Shown here: positions 32,318 through 38,049 of the stretch, in pieces | Numbering within the stretch: position 1 is the first letter of the stretch | Layout: each line of letters starts with the position of its first letter | NCBI RefSeq assembly: GCF_003096675.1 | Contig: NZ_QEKW01000032.1 | Coordinates: forward strand, 1-38,049 | Source: Actinomycetospora cinnamomea | GTDB taxonomy: Bacteria > Actinomycetota > Actinomycetes > Mycobacteriales > Pseudonocardiaceae | Reading direction: 5' to 3' | DNA length: 38,049 nt | Made by a program: the position numbers and the translations under genes | The notes under the pieces: generated by a model | Told to the model about the DNA's origin: nothing | Database searches by the model: none | What the model saw: the letters and a program-made list of their open reading frames with translations, nothing else

Positions 32318-32864
32318 AGCCGTGCACGACGTCGGTGATCGACGCGCGCAGGCCCGCGGCGTCACGCGGTGGGCGGCCGGCCCCCGCGAGCTGGTCGAAG
32401 GCGAGGCCGTCGAGGCACGCGACGAGGTCGTCGGCGCGGCGGGCCGGGTCGGCGATCCCGAGACCGTCCAGCGTGGCGGCGACCCGCTCGCGGACCCGGG
32501 CCCCGGCCGCGCGCAGGGCGGTCTCGAGCTCCGGGCGGCGGGTCGACTCGAGCGCGAGCTCCCAGCGGGCGAGCAGACGCTCGTGGTCGTGGGCGAGCCA
32601 GCGCCCGACGGTCGCGACGCACGCACCCACGAGGTCGTCCACGGTGGCGGGTGCCCCGGTGCCGGTCGGCATCTCCGCGAGCGTCCGGGCCGCCATCCGC
32701 TCCACGCAGGCCTGCAGCAGGGCGGACCGGGTGCGGAAGTAGTACGAGCTCGTGCCCTCGGGCAGACCGGCGGCCGCGTCGACGGCCCGGTGGGTCAGGC
32801 CTCGGCTGCCCGCCCGGGCGAGCACCGCGATCGCCGCGTCGGCGAGCACGTCGCGACGTTCCAC
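32298..32864 (-). CDS. TetR-family regulator
   Basis: 188-residue TetR protein. The N-terminal DVLADAAIAVLARAGSRGLTHRAVDAAAGLPEGTSSYYFRTRSALL is a TetR HTH with a Gly-Thr-Ser-Ser-Tyr-Tyr-Phe turn, as in the group that carries TetR_C_33-like ligand domains. GTG 32864 has GAAGGGG 8 bases upstream. It is divergent from a flavin monooxygenase, with two operator dyads in the 71-bp gap, and most likely represses itself and the monooxygenase-epimerase operon. Confidence 0.9.
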   Translation of the reverse strand: MERRDVLADAAIAVLARAGSRGLTHRAVDAAAGLPEGTSSYYFRTRSALLQACVERMAARTLAEMPTGTGAPATVDDLVGACVATVGRWLAHDHERLLARWELALESTRRPELETALRAAGARVRERVAATLDGLGIADPARRADDLVACLDGLAFDQLAGAGRPPRDAAGLRASITDVVHGFTAPRA

Positions 32865-32887
32865 GGATGGCCCCTTCCCGCCCGATC

Positions 32888-32924
32888 CTCTACAACCGTA
32901 GAGTATCTGTTGCTACAGACGTAG
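32888..32924. promoter_or_regulatory. Paired operator dyads between tetR and the monooxygenase gene
   Basis: CTCTAC-AACC-GTAGAG (32888-32903) and CTAC-AGAC-GTAG (32913-32924) share the pattern CTACNNNNGTAG and are centred 23 bp apart, about two helical turns. Two TetR dimers could bind side by side. They cover the region where both divergent promoters must be. Confidence 0.75.
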
Positions 32925-32935
32925 AGGGGCGGGTC

Positions 32936-34063
32936 ATGGGACGGGCGGTCGTGGTCGGGGCGGGTCTCGGTGGGCTGGCGAGCGCGATCGCGCTGCGGCG
33001 GGCGGGCTGGGAGGTCACGGTGCTCGAGCGCCGGGACCCGCCGGCGGCGGCCGGGGCGGGCATGGCCCTGTGGCCCAACGCCCTGCGCGCGCTCGACGCC
33101 CTCGGGGTCGGCGCGGCCGCTCGGGACGCCGGGACGGTCGAGATCGGCGGCGGCATCCGCACCGCGTCCGGCCGGTGGCTCGCCCACGTCGACGCGGCGG
33201 ACCTGCGCCGCCGGCAGGGCGACGCCGTGGTCGTGCTCCCGCGGCCCGACCTGTACGCCCTGCTGCTCGCCGCCGGCCCGCCGGTGCGCGCGGGTGCCGG
33301 CGTCACCCGCGTCGAGCCCGGCGACGCGGCGACCACGGCCGTCGTGCACGACGACGCGGGCGGCCGCCACCCGGCCGAGCTCGTCGTCGCGGCCGACGGG
33401 CTGCGCAGCGCCGTGCGCGAGGCGCTCCGGCCCGAGTCCACCGTCCGCGACACCGGGCAGACCGCGTTCCGCCTGGTCGCCGACCACGCCCTCGACGCCG
33501 GCGGCGAGAGCTGGGGCCGCGGGGAGTACGTCGGCCTCGGCCCGCTGCCGGGCGGGCGCACCTACGCCTACGCCGTGGCGCCGAGCGCCGAGGTGCCCGC
33601 GGGCGACCCCCTGCCCTGGCTGCGCGCCCGCTTCGCCGGCTGGCACGACCCGATCCCGGCGGTGCTCGACGCCGTCGTGGGCCCGGTGCTCGTGCACCCG
33701 CTCGCGGACCTCACCCCGCCGCGCTCCTGGCACCACGGCCGGGTCGCGCTGCTCGGCGACGCCGCGCACGCCATGACGCCGAACCTCGGGCAGGGCGCCG
33801 CGCAGGCGTTCCTCGACGCGGTCGCGCTCGCGGCGGAGGCCACCACCGACCCCGCCTCGCTCGCCGCCTACGAGGCCCGCCGCCGACCCGCCGCCGAGGC
33901 CGTCGCGCGCCGCTCGCGCACCGCCGGCGCCGTCGCCGCCTGGCGCTCGCCGCTCGCCGTGGCCGTCCGCAACGGCCTCACCGCCGCCCTGCCCGCCGGC
34001 GCAGCGAGCGCCGCCCTCGACCACCTGCTCGGCACCCCGCTCACGGAGGAGACGGCCGCGTGA
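32936..34063 (+). CDS. FAD-dependent monooxygenase (group A, salicylate-hydroxylase-like)
   Basis: 375-residue class A flavin monooxygenase. VVVGAGLGGLASAIALRRAGWEVTVLERR is the N-terminal FAD/GxGxxG motif, VVAADGLRSAVREAL contains the DG motif that contacts both FAD and NAD(P)H, and ALLGDAAHAMTPNLGQGAAQAFLDAV is the GD motif. The middle is a substrate domain of unknown specificity; GPLPGGRTYAYAVAP-type strands are common to this group. ATG 32936 has AGGGGC upstream. It overlaps the epimerase gene by GTGA, and its divergent TetR neighbour is the likely regulator. Confidence 0.92.
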   Translation: MGRAVVVGAGLGGLASAIALRRAGWEVTVLERRDPPAAAGAGMALWPNALRALDALGVGAAARDAGTVEIGGGIRTASGRWLAHVDAADLRRRQGDAVVVLPRPDLYALLLAAGPPVRAGAGVTRVEPGDAATTAVVHDDAGGRHPAELVVAADGLRSAVREALRPESTVRDTGQTAFRLVADHALDAGGESWGRGEYVGLGPLPGGRTYAYAVAPSAEVPAGDPLPWLRARFAGWHDPIPAVLDAVVGPVLVHPLADLTPPRSWHHGRVALLGDAAHAMTPNLGQGAAQAFLDAVALAAEATTDPASLAAYEARRRPAAEAVARRSRTAGAVAAWRSPLAVAVRNGLTAALPAGAASAALDHLLGTPLTEETAA

Positions 34064-35034
34064 ACACCACCCACGTCGTCGTCGGCGCCTCGGGCGGCAT
34101 CGGCCGTGCCGTGTGCGCCGAGCTCGCCCGCCGCGGACTCCCGATCCGCGCCGTGAGCCGGTCGGGGACACCGATCGAGGGCGTCGAGGCCGCCGAGGCC
34201 GTCGAAGTCGTCGCCGCCGACGCGACCGACGCCGCCGCGATGCGCGCCGCATGCCGCGACGCCGCCGCCGTCTACCACTGCGTGAACCCGCCCTTCGCCT
34301 CCTGGCGCGCCGCGTTCCCGGCCGCGACCCGGGCGCTGCTGGCCGCCGCCGGCGCGGCCGGCGCCCGCCTCGTCTTCGCCGACGACACGTGGATGTACGG
34401 GCGGGTCGACGGCCCGATGCACGAGGACACGACGGTCGCGCCGGTCTCGGGGAAGGGCGTGCTGCGGGCGTGGCTCGCCGAGATGGTGCTCGCCGCCCAC
34501 GCGCGCGGGGAGGTCGAGACGGTCATCGGCCGTGCGCCGGAGCTGTGGGGCCCGGGCGTGGAGTCGCTGCTCGCCGGCGGGATCTTCGCCGCCGCCGCGC
34601 GCGGGCGCACCGCCCGCTGGCCCGGCGACCCCGACCTGCCGGTCACCGCGGGCTACGCCCCCGACGTCGGTGCGGCGCTCGTCGAGCTCGCGCTGGCCCC
34701 GGCAAGCGCAACCGGCCGCGTGTGGCACACGCCGGTGCCTCCGCCGATCACCGGGCGCCTGTTCGTGGAGAAGGTCTTCGCCGCCGCCGGCCACCCGCCG
34801 CGCGTCGGGCGCATCACCCCGGCGATGGTCGCAGGCCTGCGGCTCGTGTCGCCGGTGGTCCGGGAGGGCGCGGAGCTGCTCTACCAGTTCGAGCAGCCGT
34901 TCCTCGTCGACGACTCCGCGTACCGCGCGGCCTTCACCACCCGCGCCACCGACTGGGACTCCGGCGTCGCCGCGACCCTGGCCTGGTACCGCGCCGACCT
35001 CGAGCGCACCCGCCGCCGCTTGGTGCCGGCGTAG
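34060..35034 (+). CDS. NAD-dependent epimerase/dehydratase-like protein
   Basis: 324-residue extended-SDR-like protein. VVVGASGGIGRAVCAELARRGLPIRAVSRSG is the Rossmann motif, AAVYHCVNPPFASW is the loop near the active site, and LVFADDTWMYG replaces the usual S-S-x-x-V-Y with D-T-W-M-Y; the catalytic Y-x-x-x-K is not obvious, so it may be a non-catalytic or unusual NmrA-type member. GTG 34060 overlaps the monooxygenase stop. It is probably controlled with the monooxygenase by the divergent TetR. Confidence 0.85.
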   Translation: MNTTHVVVGASGGIGRAVCAELARRGLPIRAVSRSGTPIEGVEAAEAVEVVAADATDAAAMRAACRDAAAVYHCVNPPFASWRAAFPAATRALLAAAGAAGARLVFADDTWMYGRVDGPMHEDTTVAPVSGKGVLRAWLAEMVLAAHARGEVETVIGRAPELWGPGVESLLAGGIFAAAARGRTARWPGDPDLPVTAGYAPDVGAALVELALAPASATGRVWHTPVPPPITGRLFVEKVFAAAGHPPRVGRITPAMVAGLRLVSPVVREGAELLYQFEQPFLVDDSAYRAAFTTRATDWDSGVAATLAWYRADLERTRRRLVPA

Positions 35035-35064
35035 GCGCGCGGCCCCCGCGGGCAGAATGGCGGG

Positions 35065-36135
35065 GTGAGCACACCCCTGGTCCTCGGCATCGAGACGTCG
35101 TGCGACGAGACGGGCGTGGGCCTGGTCTCCGGTGGGGTGCTGCTGGGCGACGCGCTGGCCTCGAGCATGGACGAGCACGCACGCTTCGGCGGCGTGGTGC
35201 CCGAGGTCGCGGCACGCGCCCACCTCGAGGCGATGGCGCCCATGGTGCGCACGGCGCTGCAGCGGGCCGAGGTCGACCTCGCCGACGTCACCGCCGTGGC
35301 CGTCACCGCGGGGCCGGGGCTCTCGCCGGCGCTGCAGGTCGGGCTGGCCGCCGGCAAGGCGTACGCGCTGGCCGCGGGCGTCCCGCTCTACGCCGTGCAC
35401 CACCTCGCCGGGCATGCGGCGGTCGACGTCCTCGACCACGGCCCGCTGCCCGAGCGGTGCGTCGCGCTGATCGTCTCCGGCGGCCACACCTCCCTGCTCG
35501 GCGTCGGTGACCTCGCCCGCGACGAGGTCGTGCACCTCGGCGACACCGTCGACGACGCGGCGGGGGAGGCGTTCGACAAGGTCGCGCGGCTGATCGGCCT
35601 GCCCTACCCGGGCGGCCCGGCCATCGACCGCGCGGCCCGCGAGGGCGACCCGCACGCGATCGCCTTCCCACGCCCGCTCACCGGTCCGTCCGACCCGCCC
35701 TGGACCTTCTCGTTCTCGGGGCTCAAGACGGCGGTGGCGCGCTGGGTCGAGGCCCACGACGGGCCGATCCCGATCCCCGACGTCGCCGCCTCGTTCCAGG
35801 AGGCCGTCGCCGACACGCTGGCGCGCAAGGCCGTCGCCGCGTGCCTCGACCAGGGCGCGGACACGCTGCTGATGGTCGGCGGGGTCGCGGCCAACTCCCG
35901 GGTGCGCGGGCTCGTCGAGGAGCGCTGCGCCGCGGCCGGTCTCACGCTGCGCGTGCCGCCGATCCGGCTGTGCACCGACAACGGCGCGATGATCGCGGCG
36001 CTCGGCGACCTCCTCGTGCGCGCGGACGTCGAGCCCGACCCGCTCGACGTGGCCGCCGACCCGCGGGCGCGGCTGACCGGGGCGCTGCTGCACGGGGCAG
36101 GGCACGGGGCGCTGCGGAGCCGGACACCTCTGTAG
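35065..36135 (+). CDS. tsaD: tRNA N6-adenosine threonylcarbamoyltransferase
   Basis: 356-residue TsaD/Kae1/Gcp ASKHA ATPase-fold enzyme that transfers threonylcarbamoyl to A37 of ANN-decoding tRNAs with TsaB and Tsa[18 protein letters not shown] is the start, VHHLAGHA gives metal ligands His113 and His117, [13 protein letters not shown] and [14 protein letters not shown] are core loops, and [13 protein letters not shown] near the C-terminus gives the third ligand Asp. GTG 35065 matches the family start. The usual neighbours tsaB, tsaE, rimI and groES are not in this window, so the usual operon is broken up here. It ends at a hairpin shared with the convergent PP2C gene. Confidence 0.96.
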   Translation: MSTPLVLGIETSCDETGVGLVSGGVLLGDALASSMDEHARFGGVVPEVAARAHLEAMAPMVRTALQRAEVDLADVTAVAVTAGPGLSPALQVGLAAGKAYALAAGVPLYAVHHLAGHAAVDVLDHGPLPERCVALIVSGGHTSLLGVGDLARDEVVHLGDTVDDAAGEAFDKVARLIGLPYPGGPAIDRAAREGDPHAIAFPRPLTGPSDPPWTFSFSGLKTAVARWVEAHDGPIPIPDVAASFQEAVADTLARKAVAACLDQGADTLLMVGGVAANSRVRGLVEERCAAAGLTLRVPPIRLCTDNGAMIAALGDLLVRADVEPDPLDVAADPRARLTGALLHGAGHGALRSRTPL

Positions 36136-36139
36136 GCCC

Positions 36140-36185
36140 CATGTGCGTGGTGTTCACGGTCACACCCGTGAACTCCGCTCACATG
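36140..36185. terminator. Hairpin between convergent tsaD and PP2C gene (GTGAGCGGAGTTC family, copy 2)
   Basis: Arms of 20 bp (36140-36159 and 36166-36185) pair at 17 positions, with a 6-base loop TCACAC; the inner GTTCACGG/CCGTGAAC is perfect. The minus-strand stem contains the same 13 bases GTGAGCGGAGTTC as the element at 11444. The PP2C stop codon (36179-36181) lies inside the right arm. It probably terminates both genes. Confidence 0.7.
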
Positions 36186-37120
36186 CAGACGGCGAGCAGG
36201 ACCGCGGTGGCGTTGTCGTGGCCGCCCTCGGCGAGCGCGGCGTCGACCAGCGCCTTCGCCCCGGCGTGCACGGCGTCCCCGTCGGCGGGGGTCACCTCGC
36301 TGCCCAGCGCGGCGGCGAGCACGGCGGGCTCGGGCAGGTGGTTCCAGACGCCGTCGCTGCAGAGCAGCAGCACCCCCGAGTCGTCGAGCGCCCAACTGCC
36401 GTGACGCGGGAGGACGTCGGGCGCGTCGGCCGCGAGCCAGCGCGTGATGACGTGGGCGCGGGGATCGGAGAGCGCGTCCTCCTCGCCGACCACGCCCGCG
36501 GCGACCATCTCGGCGGCCCACGAGTCGTCCTCGGTGAGCACCGCGGAGTCCTCGGGACTCGCCGGGCAGAGCCAGTAGGCCCGGCTGTCGCCCACCCACG
36601 TGACGACGGCGCGCCCCGTGTCGAGCACCGCGGCGACATAGGTGCAGGCGGGCGCCGCACCCACGCCCGGCGCGAGGGCGGCGACGGCCCGGCGCGCGGC
36701 GTCGGCCGCGGCGGCCGCGGCCCGGTCGAGGTCCTGGCCCGCCGCGAGGGCGTCCCGTCCGGCGGCGACGGCGACGTCGCAGGCGGTGCGGGACGCGGTC
36801 GCCCCGCCCGGGACCGACGCGACCCCGTCGCAGACGACCGCGACGACGGCGGCGCCCCCCTCCGTCTCGACACGCTCGAGGGCGAAGGCGTCCTCGTTGC
36901 GCCGGCGGCGGTGGCCGCGGTCGGTGACGCCGGCGCCGAGCACGGTGGCGCCTGTGCCGCCGGGGTCGGCGAGCACCTCCTCGGCGTGCTCCACCCCGGC
37001 GGGCCGGTGCCCGCAGGCCGCGCACCGGGCGTCGTCGGCGGCGACGGGCTCCCCGCAGGCCCCGCAGGCCCCCTCGGACACGGGTGGGGACGGCGAGGCG
37101 GACGCGGGCTCGATCGGCAC
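36179..37120 (-). CDS. PP2C-family protein phosphatase with N-terminal zinc ribbon
   Basis: 313-residue Ser/Thr phosphatase of the PPM/PP2C type. A zinc ribbon C-G-A-C at 19-22 and C-A-A-C at 33-36 precedes the catalytic domain. Metal-binding PP2C motifs are VTDRGHRRRRNEDAFAL (Arg and Asn-Glu-Asp), VVAVVCDGVAS (DG), VLLLCSDGVWNHL (SDG) and EGGHDNATAVLL (HDNA). It is predicted soluble. GTG 37120 has GGGAG 7 bases upstream. Actinobacterial homologues with this ribbon are usually linked to FHA-domain, VWA and Ser/Thr kinase genes; none is in the window, but upstream genes on this strand are beyond 38049. It follows the PemK/MazF-like gene by 105 bp. Confidence 0.93.
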   Translation of the reverse strand: MPIEPASASPSPPVSEGACGACGEPVAADDARCAACGHRPAGVEHAEEVLADPGGTGATVLGAGVTDRGHRRRRNEDAFALERVETEGGAAVVAVVCDGVASVPGGATASRTACDVAVAAGRDALAAGQDLDRAAAAAADAARRAVAALAPGVGAAPACTYVAAVLDTGRAVVTWVGDSRAYWLCPASPEDSAVLTEDDSWAAEMVAAGVVGEEDALSDPRAHVITRWLAADAPDVLPRHGSWALDDSGVLLLCSDGVWNHLPEPAVLAAALGSEVTPADGDAVHAGAKALVDAALAEGGHDNATAVLLAVCM

Positions 37121-37225
37121 GGGGCACTCCCTACACCCTCGGCCCTCCGGCGGCACCCGCGACGCGGTGGCGCCGCGCGTCCGGTTCGCCCGACGGGGGA
37201 CCGGCGGCGATCTCCAGCGTGTCCT

Positions 37226-37747
37226 TCAGCGCCAGCCGTAGCCGCGGCGCAGCGCGTCCGCGACCCGGTCGAACCGGTCCGCGGGCATCACCGCGCCCTC
37301 GCGGCGGATGCCGTGCTCGGGGACCTCCAGCACGCGGTCGAGGCGCACGTACGACTCGCGGCCCTCCCGGTCCCAGGCGCCCGACCCGACGCCCTGCCAG
37401 TCCGCGTCGTCGCGCCGGTGGCCCTGGCTGGAGAGCATCAGCCCGAGCAGGTCGCCGTCCCCGTCGCGGGCGACGACGAGCACCGGGCGGTCCTTGCCCT
37501 GCGAGGCGTCCTCCTCGTACGGCACCCAGGTCCACACGACCTCGCCGGGGTCGGCGGCGCCGTCGAGGTCGGGCGCGTAGGCGATCGTGCGGGCCCGGTC
37601 GCCGGCCGGGATCGTGCGCACCCCGCGATCGGCTCCGGGACCGGGAGGCGCCGCTGCCTGGCCCTCGGCCTGCTTGTTCAGCAGGTCCAGCCCGGCCTGC
37701 AATGCCCGTCCCACGAGGTCCCGGAAGCCCGCCACGCCGACCAGCAT
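37226..37747 (-). CDS. PemK/MazF-like protein without a visible antitoxin
   Basis: 173-residue protein. After a ~50-residue amphipathic and Gln/Pro-rich N-terminus, GEVVWTWVPYEEDASQGKDRPVLVVARDGDGDLLGLMLSSQGHR is the PemK/MazF-like SH3 barrel (GEVVWT and the K-D-R-P-V-L-V strand are the hallmark), and SYVRLDRVLEVPE continues the barrel. Such extended proteins are common in actinobacteria and often lack an antitoxin, so toxin activity is uncertain. ATG 37747 is chosen; GTG 37756 is the alternative. It starts 37 bp after the stop of the Thr/Pro-rich gene on the same strand. Confidence 0.75.
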   Translation of the reverse strand: MLVGVAGFRDLVGRALQAGLDLLNKQAEGQAAAPPGPGADRGVRTIPAGDRARTIAYAPDLDGAADPGEVVWTWVPYEEDASQGKDRPVLVVARDGDGDLLGLMLSSQGHRRDDADWQGVGSGAWDREGRESYVRLDRVLEVPEHGIRREGAVMPADRFDRVADALRRGYGWR

Positions 37748-37784
37748 GCCCGGCACCGGCGCGCGGCCGTCGGGCAGGGGAGCG

Positions 37785-38049
37785 TCAGCTCCGCCCGCCG
37801 AGCACCTGGATCAGCGGGGTGGCGCCGGACGGCGAGGTGGTCTCCCCGGCCGGCGCGGACGTCGTCGTGCTCGTGCTCGACCCCGTGGTCGGCTCCGAGG
37901 ACGCGCTCGTCTCGGTGGGCTCGGTCGTCCCGCTCGGCGTGGTCGCGGAGGTCGGCGTGGTCGCGGAGGTCGGCGTGGTCGCGGAGGTCGGCGTGGTCGC
38001 GGAGGTCGGCGTGGTCGCGGAGGTCGGCGTGGTCTCCGAGGTGTCCGGG
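37785..38049 (-). CDS. C-terminus of a Thr/Ser/Pro-rich protein (start beyond window)
   Basis: 87 codons are visible on the minus strand up to the TGA at 37785, with no start in the window. The sequence is five exact repeats of T-S-A-T-T-P, then G-T-T-E-P-T-E-T-S-A-S-S-E-P, a Ser/Thr stretch and the end SPSGATPLIQVLGGRS. It looks like an extracellular low-complexity stalk, possibly of a membrane or secreted protein (a Ser/Thr kinase stalk is one option given the PP2C gene downstream). I do not know the family. Confidence 0.6.
   Translation of the reverse strand, partial: PDTSETTPTSATTPTSATTPTSATTPTSATTPTSATTPSGTTEPTETSASSEPTTGSSTSTTTSAPAGETTSPSGATPLIQVLGGRS
37936..38043 (-). repeat. 18-bp minisatellite (five perfect copies plus one variant)
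   Basis: The unit GGCGTGGTCGCGGAGGTC (plus strand) repeats five times without a mismatch from 37936 to 38025, followed by a diverged sixth unit, 38026-38043. Each unit codes on the minus strand for a 6-residue T-S-A-T-T-P, so copy-number changes would keep the frame. Confidence 0.95.

Noticed and set aside
35169..35183. Copy of the cobG palindrome half (GGACGAGCACGCACG) inside tsaD
   Set aside because: These bases code for the conserved MDEHARFGG of TsaD and have no inverted partner, so the match is coincidence from codon use.
37936..38043. CRISPR-like array
   Set aside because: The 18-bp units are directly adjacent with no spacers and lie in a reading frame, so this is a minisatellite.

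Overview
The window is a high-GC actinobacterial chromosome segment. Very high GC, frequent GTG starts, 4-bp stop/start overlaps (GTGA) and the gene families present (AlkB, mycobacterial-type P450, CobIJ fusion, ECF41 sigma factor, Zn-ribbon PP2C) fit an actinomycete, probably in or near the Pseudonocardiaceae. The taxonomic placement is inference. The window holds 39 protein genes, two of them cut by its edges, and no rRNA, tRNA or CRISPR array that I could see.

Layout. 1-356: 5' end of an IS110-family transposase and its non-coding flank. 357-3928 (minus): TetR regulator, alkane hydroxylase AlkB, MFS exporter and a PPOX-type flavin/F420 protein. 4210-5067: a secreted, C-terminally anchored protein. 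5367-6635 (minus): a cytochrome P450 with a palindrome at its start codon. 6901-9371: metY-metX for methionine synthesis. 9368-13959: ArsR regulator, DUF418 membrane protein, cupin, alpha/beta hydrolase, short-chain dehydrogenase and double-hotdog protein.

14022-27975 is an aerobic cobalamin locus in several pieces: cobL-cobM-cobK (plus), cobG-cobH-cobIJ (minus) and a divergent cobN (plus). Between the pieces sit a single-polypeptide ECF transporter (S, A, A and T parts in one chain) and a small VOC-ArsR-ABM operon. No B12 riboswitch is visible. Instead, two related 16-bp palindromes lie between cobG and cobN.

28084-35034: a DASS/SLC13 anion transporter, a MerR gene with a textbook 19-bp-spacer promoter divergent from an ECF41 sigma factor with its epimerase-like partner and a small membrane protein, then a TetR gene divergent from a flavin monooxygenase and an NAD-dependent epimerase, with paired operators between them. 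35065-38049: tsaD converges on a minus-strand group of a PP2C phosphatase, a PemK/MazF-like protein and the C-terminus of a Thr/Pro-rich protein carrying an 18-bp minisatellite.

The observations I find most unusual are: (1) palindromic elements inside the reading frames of two cobalamin genes, cobG (perfect 18-bp arms) and cobN (two tandem 23-bp palindromes coding for a 10-residue repeat), with related-looking intergenic palindromes elsewhere; (2) the all-in-one ECF transporter; (3) the twin operator in the cobG/cobN promoter region.
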